Positions 48,201-61,000 are shown, counted from the stretch's first letter. The stretch is 64,000 nt of DNA from Ananas comosus (GCF_001540865.1 NC_033621.1:11628555-11692554); one strand, 5' to 3'. The notes: a model not told the origin generated them from the sequence alone. Numbers and translations are program-made.

Positions 48201-49884
48201 CAGCAATTAGTTTGCAAAGTAAGATACATAAGAACAATAAATACAGCATACATTTATCAGGAGCCAAACGTATTTGATCTCCAGAGCAGGAATTAATGAA
48301 GTCAACAACAGATAAAAGGAAACCACCAGCTTGGTCGCTTGAAATCGGTCCAGACAAGTATGCCTCCCTGCCAAAAGTTGCCAACAATTGACTAAACCCT
48401 ATCCAATAATTTGAAGGATCAAGAAAATCAACAATAGAAGATAATAGTAATACAAAGCACCTATAAGTACAAATGAGAGCACTAAGAAAAACAATCCAGT
48501 AACCATTCGTTACATATGCCAGACTGAGATCATTGATACAAGAAGCACAAAAAATTGCTAATTAAAAAAAAAAATCATTTAATTAATATATCTTTCCTGA
48601 ACGGAGCCTTTTTCCTTTTTTTTGATACCAAAATAGACACAAAGTTCCAAACTGGAACAGCATGTACCATCCCTTACATATTTTTGATAATTCATAGCAT
48701 TAAACATAACCATAACCATAACCATATCCAAGTGTGCTATTAGTTTATGGTTATTGTTGTACATCACAAGCCTTCACTGCTGCAGTAATTATTTCATATG
48801 CAAACAAAGAATTAATTATTAAGGAGACTAACAACTATGATTGAGAGGGGGGAGAAAAAAAAAATTGCAATTCTTGAGTTTTTTTTTGCCATTCTGAAAG
48901 TGTTTTGGAAAGGCTCGAGAACTTTACTCACCCTAGGAGATGCTTTATACAATTTCTTAAGAGAATTATATATCGAGTAAAGAATACTGCAAAGCTCGAT
49001 TGTATGGAGTAGTGATAAATAAACTGCTCGTACTGAAAACACGATGGAGACTTTAAGAAGGAAGGAGATTATGAAGTTCATCTAAGCTCTCCATTGCAAA
49101 TCTTATAAAAAAAGAAGATTTTATTTCTTCGATACACGAGAATGTACCCTGTCCATTCTACAGAATGTGGTTCGGCGGGAGGCCATTTCATAAACACCTA
49201 GGCCAAACAGTGGGAGGCTCAGTGCTATATGTTAAATTACTACGCTGGAGGTTGTCCTGCTCGTATTACCTCTCTCGCTGCTATGATCTGCATAGACTCA
49301 CACTACAGTGATTGATCTATGACTACATACGCAATCCAAGGAAGAGATAATTTGACACATTAAGCATGTATAATCTTCAACGTGCGTTTAACTCTTGCAT
49401 CTGATCTGACTAAATAAGTTTATGTTCGCATTGAAGAATACCATCTGATCCTGTTTAAGCATATATCGTTTTTGTTTTTGTTTTTATTTTTTCCCCCTAA
49501 GACACGACGTCGGACCGCTCGCCTAAAACACGAAAGGCAAGGCAGAGAAGAAGAAGAGGAAGAAAGCAAATACCAAAAACCAATCACAACTAAAAGTGAA
49601 GGCAGGAAGAAAGTAATTCCAATCCAACCCAATCCACATCCAATCCAATCCGATCCAGATGAACTAAGGAATAAGAGGGAGGAGAGGGGGGATTACAGGA
49701 TGTAGAGATAGCCGAGGGAATGCTTGGAAGGGTCGAGTTGGTGGAGGAGGAGTGGGGCGAGGCCAGGGCCCTGGGATCGGAGGGCGTCCTCCGACTGCTT
49801 GAGAAGCGAGTGGAGGTGGGGGAGCTCCTCGGGGATCGCCGACAGCGCCTCGATGTGGGCCACCAACGCTTCCATCGACTCCAT
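42297..49884 (-). CDS. CSN3: COP9 signalosome complex subunit 3
   Basis: Complete gene for a subunit of the COP9 signalosome, the nuclear complex that removes NEDD8/RUB1 from cullins and so controls cullin-RING ubiquitin ligases and light signalling. Exons on the minus strand: 49884-49697, 48367-48252, 47804-47561, 46788-46731, 46661-46572, 45760-45698, 43661-43572, 43400-43242, 43156-43035, 42510-42438, 42362-42297. All introns are GT-AG, all phases join, and the product is 422 residues (Arabidopsis CSN3 about 429). Recognisable stretches: [63 protein letters not shown], then the PCI region [20 protein letters not shown] and [18 protein letters not shown], and a C-terminus [20 protein letters not shown]. 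The start is the ATG before [13 protein letters not shown]; a second Met lies three codons on. The sixth intron (45697-43662) holds a 5S-rRNA-like repeat and a 32-bp tandem repeat. Confidence 0.96.
44619..44682. repeat. Perfect 32-bp tandem duplication
   Basis: AGGACAAAACTTTACCCATA plus 12 more bases occurs at 44619-44650 and is repeated without change at 44651-44682, inside a CSN3 intron. Confidence 0.95.
44890..45290 (-). mobile_element. 5S-rRNA-like repeat, probably a Cassandra-type LTR/TRIM fragment
   Basis: On the minus strand, 45175-45103 reads GTTAAGC.TG, GAGTAGTCCTAGGATGG and TGACCTTCTGGGAAGT in order, matching the internal promoter part of plant 5S rRNA (GTTAAGCGTGC, AGTAGTACTAGGATGGGTGACC, TGGGAAGT). 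The rest of 5S is absent, so it is not a 5S gene. Cassandra retrotransposons carry such a segment in their LTRs. GGGGTCTCAT with similar flanks recurs at 44910 and 45247, 337 bp apart, and may mark duplicated ends. Boundaries are approximate. Confidence 0.6.
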
Positions 49885-49958
49885 GCTGCTTAGAATGCGA
49901 CCACCAACAACGACGATGATCGATTTGGGACGATCGAAGCCCTTCTCTGCCTTTGAGT

Positions 49959-49991
<33 letters not shown>

Positions 49992-50300
49992 AGCGGCACC
50001 GCCCCGCCCGACGAAGACGGAAGGAAGGACGGACGGACGGACGGAAAAGAAAGAAACAAAGGGGCCGCGGAAGTGAAAACAATACAATAGCGAGAGCCGA
50101 GAAGGCGAGAAGCGAGTGTTCTAACGGATGATGGTGTTCGGGTCGTATAGCCGATGTTTGAATCCGAACCTGAACCTGGACCCGAACCCGACGAGAAAGA
50201 AAGATATCGGGAAGTTCCCCGCACCCGGTCGGGGTCAGATCCGAAACTCGGGCCGGCACGGCAGTCTAGTGGGTTCAAGCTGTAGTTTGCATGTGTACGC
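49885..50300 (-). promoter_or_regulatory. CSN3 5'-UTR and promoter region
   Basis: GC-rich region upstream of the CSN3 start with a (GA)n tract on the transcribed strand (49957-49985) and no ATG in frame with the CSN3 start without an intervening stop. No clear TATA box. Long open frames through here on both strands arise from the GC content and simple repeats. Confidence 0.5.
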
Positions 50301-51741
50301 ACACAAGATGCGGCAAAGACGAACAGATTTTTTTTAATTGTTTAATACAATTAATAATGATGTTGCACTTAACTGCAAATAGTTTTACGAATTAAAAAAT
50401 TTTCCAAACTTGCTTAACTGATTGTATTTTGTTGATGAATATCAGTAAATCACGAAGAAAAGTAAATAAATGCAATCATTGAAATATACGAGTCATGATC
50501 TCTCGAAAAGAAATATACGAGTCGAGCAGGTGAAAAATATTATAAAAAACTTATAAGCATGGTATTATTTTATTCAAAACGGGCTTGCAAATTGTTTTGC
50601 AGATGCTGCAGGCTACGGCATAGGCCCATCTTTTAGGGCCATAAAATTCTAGACTGGATAAAAGAAAAACATTACAGAAAAAAAGAATATTAAACTTAAT
50701 AAGGGCGAATAAAAATTTATATATTTTGCGACTGATCGCTAAAATAAAAATACAACAATCTGATCTGATCAAAACCTACATCACAGTATATGCACCTAGA
50801 AAGAATATGAAATTAAATCTGAAATAACTAGAAGAAGGATAAACATAAATCAGTTTAACTTTCAGCACATGAGTGCAAACACATATATAAACTTTTGCTT
50901 GTTTATAGTTTTTGAAATTTATTGTTTTATAGCTTCGGCATGTAATGTAAAGTGTGTAGTAATTAAGACTGGTGTTTCAACTTCTTATACCAAACTCATT
51001 TTACTGCAATTATTCGTTTCCAGTAGGAAAAGAACCTTTTGACATGCATCGACAAATATATAAATTGTCAAATACAAATGACGTCATGATCATATAAATA
51101 ATCCGCATTTTATCTTCCTATTAATTGATGAACTTAATTCCGGATCATTATTAATAGATCCTACTATATATATCAGCATTTTAGCTTTCGGAATAAACTT
51201 AATACCAGATGATAATTAGTGGATAAATCTAATATCATAGAGAATATTAAATTTATTAATTAGCAAGAACTAAGGGCCAAAATAAAGCTTCTAAGAAAGC
51301 TTGAAAGGCCACGGAGATCAGTATACTACTGCTCTTTGTTTCTACAAGCATGTGCTACCCCCGATCGTGAACTTTAAACACCGGTGCTCACATTAATTTC
51401 CATAACTACGCGCAAGCAGCAATTGCTTTGGAGACGAAGAAACAAGAGGTTACATTTTTCACCAGTAGCTAGGCTTGTTTGAATATGACTATCTCAATGT
51501 TCATCATAATCAGTACAAATGGAGACAAAAATTCACCCTAATTCCCGTTACGTACAATCAACGGGTGGAAAAAACCCAAAAAAAAAAAGAAAAAAAAAAG
51601 AGTTGTGAGATAGGTGCCAATTTGTAAAGAAACAAAAAAAGGTAAAGAAAGGTAAAATTAATTTGGTCGGCTGACTAATGCATGGAGCTAAGAAGAAGCT
51701 CAAAATCACGGAACCAACATTATGACTCGGAAGAAGAACTT
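50301..51741. other. Intergenic DNA without recognised features
   Basis: AT-rich. No gene-like frames, terminal repeats or RNA genes recognised; poly-A patches near 51570-51600. Confidence 0.55.
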
Positions 51742-52074
51742 CTATGTTGGAGGAGATGATGTAACCTCTTGGTGCTCAACTGCGAGAGACCCCAAGGCCC
51801 GATTTAACCGGAAAGGACACTCGACGTGCACGCCGCCACCTCCAGGGTCTCCAGGGTTATGGGTGCAAGTCGACGGACCTGACTGGAACACAGGCCCCTT
51901 TGGTAAGGCTTGCTGGAGCTCTGGTAAAGAAGAAGAGCGAGAAAAGGAAACAAACTGGCCTGCAGGGACTGCATCGAGGGGACCGAAGTGCCGACTCGCT
52001 CTGGCTGATGAAGCGAAAAGCAGCGGGGACAATAAGATGAGGAGAGTAACCCATTTAGCAAGAGGATTAGACAT
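51742..52074 (-). CDS. Putative secreted peptide precursor with an SGPS motif (IDA-like)
   Basis: Single-exon frame of 110 residues on the minus strand. The start at 52074 gives a good signal peptide (MSNPLAKWVTLLILLSPLLF then ASSARA, cleavage near residue 26-28). An upstream in-frame Met at 52134 would add 20 hydrophobic residues and spoil it. After a variable linker comes LPKGPVFQSGPSTCTHNPG (about residues 59-77), close in layout to the LPKGxPxPPSGPSxxHN box of INFLORESCENCE DEFICIENT IN ABSCISSION-type peptides, which are secreted ligands of HAESA-class receptor kinases. Here the usual PPS is FQS, there are two Cys, and a Gly-rich tail of about 33 residues follows instead of a stop soon after HN. 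PIP and CEP peptides also carry SGPS, so class assignment is tentative. Confidence 0.62.
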   Translation of the reverse strand: MSNPLAKWVTLLILLSPLLFASSARASRHFGPLDAVPAGQFVSFSRSSSLPELQQALPKGPVFQSGPSTCTHNPGDPGGGGVHVECPFRLNRALGSLAVEHQEVTSSPPT

Positions 52075-52169
52075 TAATGGTATATATGCTAGGTTGATGA
52101 GAGGGATGAAGAGAGAGATTTGTGATACATACACATGGATATATATTTGATCATGTTGATGGGATACAT

Positions 52170-52200
52170 CTATACATATTATATATATATATATATAGTG
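52170..52200. repeat. (TA)n and (TG)n microsatellite
   Basis: Simple repeat about 100 bp upstream of the peptide gene start; on the minus strand it could supply TATA-like elements. Confidence 0.8.
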
Positions 52201-52479
52201 TGTGTGTGTGCGTTGGGGGTGTTGAAAGGGTTATACGTCACCTACTTTCTAGTTTTGATGTTGCTTTTGGTGTATGATATGGTATGGACTGTGGGTTTCA
52301 AAGTTTTCACGAGTGTGGAAATTTGGACGTGGTCTTGTGGTTGGAAAGCGGATGCCGCTCTGGAAAGGTGTGGGCATCGCCCCGCCCGACCAACATTAGC
52401 CACCTGTCTTATAAATCAACATTACTATTTGCAAGTTTCAGAAAAAAAAACAATAGAAAAAAAGCATGCATGCATGGCA

Positions 52480-52573
52480 CGTTTATATATATATATACTA
52501 TATATATTATATATATATATATATATATATTATATTAATATATAATATATTATATATATATATATATATATAA
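52480..52573. repeat. (TA)n microsatellite
   Basis: Nearly pure TA alternation directly at the left end of the L-family MITE at 52575, the same arrangement as in the esterase intron. Confidence 0.9.
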
Positions 52574-52574
52574 A

Positions 52575-52924
52575 TTGAGCTAAAATACTATCGATAGCAA
52601 TGGGCTTCGTTGGCTATTCAAAATCAATTGAATTTTTGTTAGAAAAGTCTTTAACTATTAAAATAAGATCTATATTTTTGATTTGATTACAAGACTACTA
52701 TCATCATTTTTTAAAAGAATATTCATTTTCAGCGTTCATTTTTGTGTTCACTCAATGGGTAAGAGAACATATCAAAAATATATGAAATTTGATTTCCCTT
52801 TAAAATCACTTCAAGTGGTATAGATCGTGTTCAATGGTGCCAATCGTCGATTTGAAGGTTCCATCATCGAAAGCAAATGGGTGGCAACGGAGCTCGTTTG
52901 CTATCGATAGTATTCTAGCTCAAC
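52575..52924. mobile_element. Long-inverted-repeat MITE, family L, internally deleted copy 4
   Basis: Tips TTGAGCTAAAATACTATCGA and (right) TATCGATAGTATTCTAGCTC are inverted. The right arm (GTGGTATAGATCGTGTTCAA, GGTTCCATCATCGAAAGCAA) matches copy L3 well; most of the left arm is missing, leaving 350 bp instead of about 520. Flanked by (TA)n on both sides. Confidence 0.8.
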
Positions 52925-52947
52925 TATATATATATATATATATAGAG

Positions 52948-54620
52948 GCTCTCTCTTCAAAATTTTCATTTTTTTTTTCAATTTCAGTTGTTTCAGTTTG
53001 TCAAATTAAAAGAATTTATTAAGTTTCGTGATTATTAGTTATTAGCTATTAATTACTAACAGGTGGACATGGCACAGTGCTAATTACTAAAAATTAGTTA
53101 ACACCATTAATTATAACAGAATTATGATTAAAATTAATAAAATTTATAATTTAATTAAGAAAAAATCACTCAAATAAAACAAGAAAATTAAGCAATATTA
53201 GTGAGAAAAATCAGGCTGAAAAAAGTCATACTTTAAAACAGCCCATAGCTTGGGGGTCTCCACGTACTTTAATACCCAACAAGAACGAGGACATGGACCA
53301 ACGCCGAGACACCAAAAGGTCTCTGACTTTGACTTGTGTTAGGGAATGGGAAATGTGAATTATTAAACAATGGAGAATTCAGTTCAGGTCGACATTCCTA
53401 ACACGCCGCGTTCTGTCGTTCTGAAACCGCCGAAGCCGTGCTTATAAATACTAGTAGATTAATTGAACAGACCGTGACCTGCTAGCAGAAGAAAAAGTGC
53501 AATTTGACTTTCGATCCTTGCTTTCACTTGAAAGCCGCTTCTCCCACTTGTGGATGAACAATTAGTCGTTCGCAGTTATCAGTCGAAAGATCTCGATCAG
53601 AAGGACCATAAGAGTGCCAAGGAAGTGCGACTTAGTTTTATGAATGAAACAATATTATTTGAAACAAAACTTAATTTCTCAAAAAGTTTAAGGTTTAAAC
53701 AGTCAAACAATTCCGAACCGTTAGTGTCCTAAAAGTACGTAAGGCATGGGAATGAGGCTGGGGGAGCCATCAGTTGGAGTCCCATATATGCTGGGGTACT
53801 CTGAAAGGGGTTGTGACTTGTGAGGAGGCCAAGCTACTGATTCTCATCGACAGCGAGAACAAAACTGCTAATTAGTAGGATTTGACGCAAAGTGGAAACT
53901 ATTATACCAGTTTCATATCCTATCTATGTCGGCTCTATCTGCTAAATTAATATGGAGTGGGATGGGATTTGGTTGCTGTTTTCACCAGTAATCTATCTTT
54001 TGCTATCATTTTGGTGAAAAATACATACAATAATTGGTGAGAAATTAAACTTCTACACAAAGGGAAAGGGTTGTCTTACATGTTCACTTATTAACCAAGA
54101 AGAAAATTTCTCTACATTGGAAGTAATTATGTTGTCCCACATATTAAATGATATAATCTCAAGTATATGTTCCGATCCGAGTAGATGCAACTAAACAACA
54201 AATTTATGGTTACAGTACTCTCAACTCTTCACGTACAATAAAATGCAATAAATGTAAATTAATAATAACTATATATACAATCCACTATTCCAAACTTTTC
54301 AATGTTAAAATTGTGTCATCTAAATAATGATTCCCGTAAAAAAAAAAAAAACCAAATTTCCAGATGATAAATTCTAATGATTCAACGTCCAAATATTAAA
54401 TTTTAACCTTGGGAAATTAAACGGCCATTTATTTCAAGGGCCCCTAAAAAGTTTTATTTTTTTATTTTTTAAAAAATATATAAAATTTTAAATATAAAAA
54501 ATAAATTATTTATATTTAAATTAATATTTTGATTAAAAATTTAAAATTTATAAAAATAATTATAATGTAACAGTATTTAATTTATTTAAAAAATTAATTT
54601 TTTTTTAAAAAAAGTGGAAA
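52948..54620. other. Intergenic DNA without recognised genes
   Basis: Mostly AT-rich; a very AT-rich block lies at 54455-54615. A 60-codon frame at 53550-53732 has no recognisable motif. No RNA genes seen. Confidence 0.5.
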
Positions 54621-54900
54621 GCTTTTTGGTCCATTGGTAACCCCAAGGCCCAAAGTAAGTTCCCTTGGGCCTTGGAGTTCGGAGTGTGCTGCCCCGATTG
54701 GCACGGCCCAAGCGGGTTGTGCCGGGTCACAGGCCCTTCCTCGGCCTGGCACGGCTAAGGCCCGTTTCTGGCCGTGTTAAGCCTCGGCCCAAAGGAATAG
54801 GCCCAGAACGACCCTAAAGCTCGGGCCAGGCCGGGCCGGGGCAGCACGGGTGCTACAGTATCCGCGCCCTGCTGCCGCCCGGCCCGTTTTACATCTGTAC
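54621..54900. repeat. GC-rich GGCCCR-motif block
   Basis: Abrupt GC-rich island after an AT-rich block, made of recurring GGCCC, CGGCCC and GGCACGG words (for example TTGGCACGGCCCAAGCGGG and its partial inverse CGGCCTGGCACGG). Likely a degenerate plant repeat; it also supplies several GGCCCA motifs upstream of RECA2. Confidence 0.5.
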
Positions 54901-54995
54901 GTACCTCGAGCTTCCCCCCGACCCGACAGTAGAGAGTGCGAATAGCCAAATAGCGAGGAAAATCTGGAGGGAAAAGAGAGTCGTCAAAACCCCCA

Positions 54996-55004
54996 AAACC
55001 CTAA
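54996..55004 (+). promoter_or_regulatory. Telo-box (AAACCCTAA) in the RECA2 promoter or leader
   Basis: Exact AAACCCTAA about 215 bp before the ATG, with a second partial copy AAAAACCCTT at 55012. Telo-boxes are common near the start of plant housekeeping and DNA-metabolism genes. Confidence 0.5.
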
Positions 55005-55104
55005 CACCGCCAAAAACCCTTCTCTCTCCCTCGCTCTCTCCCCATTCGTTATCTTCCTCTTCTCCTTAACAACGACGCTTGCAACGGGGAGCATGTGAAT
55101 CTCT

Positions 55105-55138
55105 TCTTCTTCTTCTTCTTCTTCTTCTTCTTCTTCTT
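55105..55138 (+). repeat. (CTT)n microsatellite in the RECA2 leader
   Basis: About eleven CTT units, 80 bp upstream of the ATG, within the presumed 5' UTR. Confidence 0.95.
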
Positions 55139-55218
55139 CAATCCAACACCCCCCGCCCTCCCTCTCTGCGGCTCGACGAGTCTCAGCGGGGAAGGAAACC
55201 ACTCCCTCTGGGAGAGCC

Positions 55219-57955
55219 ATGGCGAGGCTCCTCCGCAACACTTATGTTAAGCGAGCTCTTTTCTCCCCGGAGGTTCTTTTCCGAACCCTATCTCGTTCCT
55301 ATTTTCTCAATCAATATTAATCCTCGTCTCTTAAAATGTGTTCTTTGACGGTAAAATCCCATCTTGGTTTAGTTAAGCTTTCTTTTTTTAAAAAAAAAAG
55401 GCGAAATGGACCCTTTTGCATTTGAAAGTTTTAGGTGTAGTTTTTCCCGTATGTTATAACATTTCGTATTCTTCTTCCTCTTCTACTTCTTCAGAATAAC
55501 TACTCTTACGAGGTACTAATTAATGCATGATCGTCAGGGAGAAATGAGGAGTTAACAAAATGTCCTGACCGTGTGATAGATCTCTAAAACCAATTACAAA
55601 TATTGGATTTTAACTTAATTGATATGTACTTTGGACTTAGGAGTGCATCGTTGCAATGAGTCCATGGGACATGCCTTTCTTGTTAGCATCCATCGCATTC
55701 TCTGCTCTCTGGTATGATCGGTTGAAATTGCTGTTGGCGTTAGTTTTCTACATTATCAACTGATAGCTTGCGTTATCTTAGAGGCATTGAGCTTTATAGT
55801 GCACTGGAGTGTATTGTTAATATGCTTGAGCTTATCTTAAATTACAGGTATCTGCGATTGTTGATTTTTTGGGCTCTGTTCATCATTTCTAATGGGAGAA
55901 GTCATTCTCTCATATCGTCTTGAATTCTTTGAAGTCTTCTATCTTGCTTAAAGATCCTTTACTTTTGCTCGTCTGCATGACAACCTCTCAGCTCATGTGC
56001 TTATGGAAATCAACTCTTGGAGTAAAAATTTATTGTGATCAAAGAGCTCCTTTATTAAGTTTCCATTTGCTGTGTCATGGTGTTTTTTTTTTTCTGGTCC
56101 ATAAGGGTTGATGCTTAGATCTTCTATGTTTTTTTATCCAAAACTAGTATGGAACTCTGAAGCGTCTGAAGCTCATTTGACATAAGAAAATGACATTTAG
56201 GGTAGAATTGGATTAACAAGGTACCATAGCATAAAGAGGTATTATAAATATCCCTTGTAGCCGATACTGCATCGGTATGGAATGTTCATCCCATGCTAAT
56301 CAACACAATTGGTGGAAGAAGTCCATGTCTTTCAGGGCTTTCTACCTTGCAAAAAGAGCGGAAGCAACTGAATAGATGTTCAATTAAGCTAGTGTAGAGG
56401 AAACGGAGGATGCTGAAATAAGATGCAATAATAAAGAGGAAATAGCTGGATGTATTTTCTCTTGGCGGAGATTGCTAGTTGGCGTCAAGTAGGGTAAGTT
56501 ACAATTTGATGAACAACTTGATTTTGCCGATATGAGGTCTTGTCAGAACCCTGCATAAGTTTTCTTTCCGAAATGGCTGTTTTCTTGTCACTGGTTGATT
56601 GAAGGTGAGGATTTTTATGCATGATGCTGATTTTCAGGTATTGGAATTGAAATATTGATTTTTAAGATTTTAGACCACTTATGTGAACGGAGAACATTCT
56701 GATGAAAAAGTAAAAGGAGTATTAACAGGAAAATCTTGAAACTAATCATACTTTATTTGGCTATAATTTGGGTTGATAAACTCAGGCTTTTTTGCATGAG
56801 ATTTAGATATAATGTAATGCCTTAGTTAGAAGAGCAATTTAACGTTTTACTTTTTAACTACTTGAGGTTGTAGAAGTGCCTACTGAACCATAAATTACTT
56901 ATCCATGCATTATAAGCTTATAAGTCATAACTTTAGTTCCTTCAATACAATCTGGTTGGCAGGGCTACAGGCAAGGGATCTGTGGTTCTTCTTTTCACTT
57001 CCGTAGCTTCTCAACTAAAGGTGATGAAATCTCTCTTTCTCTGGCATATCTAATACTCTCTTAAAACATATATTATTGAATATAGCTAATTTCCTCATTC
57101 ATTTGAGTAGTAGAAAATTCTACTTTTTGTCGTTGGATAATTTGGCCTTTGTTGTCAAGCCATGCAAGCAAGTCTTGTATTTGCATAATAAGACATATAT
57201 TTGTACTGAACTTTCTGGACACAAATATTAGTACTGAAATTGTTTTAATCAGTTAACGCCTAATACTTTGGGCCAACTAAGTCTAGGCTTTGTTGGTAAC
57301 TTGGTATTAATATTATTGCTGCTGTCTCATATTTGCTCTGCCTTATACACTTCCCTAATTTTCCCTTTGACTTTCCTACCAATTATGGAAAAGTAGTATG
57401 CTAGGTTTTTCATTTCTTCCAGACAATGACAAACATTTCCAATTTTTTTCAGTCTCCTCGCTATAGAAGCTGAGCATCATCCATGTAAACTTGCCTTCAG
57501 AAACTTCCTTACCAACTTTCCTACTGTATTTCAGATACCTAGAGCACTTATGTAGGAACTACATTCTTTCGACTTATGCTTTTAAGTTATGTCTCCCTTC
57601 TCGTAACTTGTCTCTTTTTATAAATGGCTGTGTTGGACCTAACTTACAATCTATCATTATTAGGGAGAAGAAAGTCAAGGTCAGATGGAACTGATTCCTG
57701 TGAGGAGAATCTCTCTAAGAAAGACTTAGCTCTACACCAAGCTTTGGATCAAATCACAGCTTCATTTGGAAAAGGGGCAATTATGTGGCTTGGTCGCTCT
57801 CATGGTCCTAGAGAAGTTCCTGTTGTGTCTACTGGATCATTTGCTTTGGATATGGCACTGGGAATTGGTGGACTTCCAAAGGTATGCGCTTATTGTTGGT
57901 CTTCAAATACTGTTTGTATGCTTCATTTAGCTGATGGTAAGATGCGATTTTCTTC

Positions 57956-58026
<71 letters not shown>

Positions 58027-61000
58027 ATATGTGTGTGTGTTATGTGGAGTTTTAATCTGCTACCTTTTTAATCAGTTCGCATTAGATGAATTCTTCGTGA
58101 ATTTTGTTGCCATCTGTACTTGGTTATTCACTTCTGTACGCTAGATGATTTAGGTAAGCTGTTTTTTGCTTTTTTGTCACAACTTGATCCTAAATTCTTA
58201 TTGTCCCTGACTGTGTTAATTTGCGTTTGAAATTGGAACTTAAATAGTTTGCCTCTTTCATAATGGAACATGAAGAAAGTTGTTTAGCCGACCATGTTAT
58301 CACTATCAAGATGATTGTGTCCCTCCAAGATGATCTATTTTCCCTAGTGTGTTGGATACTTGGATGTAAATGTTACTTGCATATTATGCTCTCCAACCAT
58401 CTCTGTGCTAAAAGATAGTAATGAAAAGTTGACTTGCATGCCTTACAAATCTTTTGCCAGTGCCGATAGTTTTTTAGATAGCCATTTGACACAAATATTT
58501 GAGCTTATTCATTGAAAGAGAAGACTGATGTAAATTGCCTTCTCTCTTTTCAGACTTCAGACATGCATTGAACTTCAACAAATTATGAACTAGATTACTT
58601 TAGAATATGTGTAGCTTTGCAGCCATTAAGTTTCTTTTTGGCAGAATATTGATGATAATCAGCATGTTCTTCACTCTTGAAGGAACATAATAGCTGCATG
58701 GAATGATCTTACAGGTCAGCAGGGCCTCCTTTCTCCCTTATTTTGGTGGGGCAAGTGCTTTATGAAAGGATGATAAATCTTTAGTCTAAGGCCTAGTTTG
58801 GTAATGCAGTGACTAAAAGCACTATTTATATACCTTTGAAGTGCTTTTGAAATTTTTGGGCCTTTCAAAGCATAAAATCGGTGCTTTTAGCTACTGCATT
58901 ACCAAACTAGGCCTAAGTTGTTTGTTCTGAGGCTGAAGTAGTATTTGATGTCACATGGACTATGGATATCTAGATACAGACACTAAGTATAGCTTAAGAA
59001 GTCTGGAGTGTGCTGAATTATTTCATCAAGGTTTCTCAACTTTTGAGTTGTGGTCCTTAGCCGAGCCCTTATCAATGGTTAGAAGGATTCAATAATGATG
59101 AGGGTAAGGTTGAAATTCAAAGAGAGTTGTTGGATGAAGATGTTTAATATAAAAGAACGATAAACCTATCAATGACCAGTGTTCAAGGACAGGATAATAA
59201 AGCAGCGTTGATAATTAGAAGGGTATTTGATTCCAGCAAGTTCATAGGCTTCTAATTGTCACGACCAGTCTAGACCTGATTCTTTAAGGCTGTAGAGACA
59301 TTGAATTGTTTTTATTCTTGAAGTTTTACTTTGTGGCAAACAATTGTGGACTGAAAGATGCTTCATCAATAATAATGACGTTAGATAATGCTATGGTATC
59401 TCAGACTATAACCAAGGTGCAATTGATGGGTTAGATTTGTAATGTGGCGGCCAATTGATGGCTCATCTTTCTCGGATTTAATATCCATCTCAAATGCCAC
59501 GTATAAAATCTGACTCATCAACTGCACTTTGGGATACTTACTTTCTAGACTACCAATTGAATAGTGCGTTGATAAGTGGTAACTATGGTTAAAGCACTAT
59601 AAGTTAGCTTGACTAATCATCTTTCTCGAAGGACCTAGAATTATTGGTTGATAATATATCGTTGTAGTAGATAATCCGATTGAGACAACAGGTTTTGCTT
59701 GTCCGATGCAATATGTGTTATTATGACAAGTATCAATCTTGACATGGCAATTTTAAGAGGATTCCCCCTAAATCAAGCACCTTTCCATCTGCTTTAGTTT
59801 GGAGTAAATGCAGTAATGGCCATACCATCTCAGTAGGATAAATATGCATTTGGCTCCACGTTTGGCTCTAAACAGTAAGGAGCCATTGTGACTGTCGGCA
59901 TAGTGCAATGAAGGGCAGACCGTCTACCTAGTTTGCAGTAAAGGGCAGACCATCTACCTAATGTGCAGCAAGACCTTCTTCTGTTCATTACCATTCTTTT
60001 GTGGTTTAGCGGTGAGTATAGCACCGAATTTATTATGGTCTCAAAGTAAGAGAGAGGTAGAACAAATGATTTTGCCTAAAATGTAAATTTTGTCCCTGAA
60101 GTTTTACTGAAACTTCAATTTCATTTGCAAAGATCTAATTTTAACAATTAAGTCCTTGAAGATATTCATCCAGAGTGTTCCAACTGCAAAAACTTAGTTA
60201 CTGAAATTTGACTTGAATCAATAAATTCCAAATTTTACTGACTGTTCCTAGCGCAAGTGGCAAAAGACTTGATGGTTGGTACCTGAGGTTCCTAGTTCGA
60301 ATCTTAGTTGATTCACATTTACGATTAAGTTTATTTCTAAAAGAAATAAACAAAGCGGGTAGCATGCTACCTTTCTCTCTCAAAAAAAAAAAAATCCGAA
60401 TTTTCACGTATAATTTACACAAGTCTATCTAAATTCTTCACTGTTCCAGTTTGAGTTTCTTTAGAAGCAACTTTTTGAGGTATATAGAATCCTTTTTTTT
60501 TTTTCCCCTTTATACTGGCTTATCTTTCTTTTTTCCTTTGCTAGAAAGCTCTCATATGATTGATATCCTATTTTTATTTATTGAAATCCTCTTTTTTTTT
60601 TTAAAAAAAAAGGTGACCTCTTACACGAATGTCTTTATTTTATTGGTTTTGTTTTTGAAGTAGTTTGTTTTTACCATCTTTGTGTGCTATGTCAGACAAT
60701 TCCATATTTTATACACTATTTTGTACCAATGTAACCACTTGAATTACTTTCATTTGATTGTTCTAGATAGCATTCTTATTGCAAATTTTGTCCACATGTG
60801 ATTAGCTCATTATCAAGTTTTGGCATTAAACTTTGCAGGATATTATGTTGACTTTTTGGTTCTCTTTTCTAGGGACGTGTGGTGGAGGTGTATGGTCCAG
60901 AAGCTTCAGGCAAAACGACTCTTGCTCTTCATGTTATTGCTGAAGCACAAAAATATGGAGGTAATATCTAGAATGCAGCAACTATGTCCATATTCCTCTC

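Noticed and set aside
49664..50302. 212-codon minus-strand frame overlapping the first exon of CSN3
   Set aside because: Different frame from CSN3 and dominated by GC-rich composition and a GA repeat; the family match is entirely in the other frame.
51722..52150. 142-codon plus-strand frame opposite the peptide gene
   Set aside because: No signal peptide or motif; it is the complement of a frame with a clean signal peptide and a known peptide box.
53550..53732. 60-codon plus-strand frame in the intergenic region
   Set aside because: No recognisable motif, no splice or promoter support, and length typical of chance.
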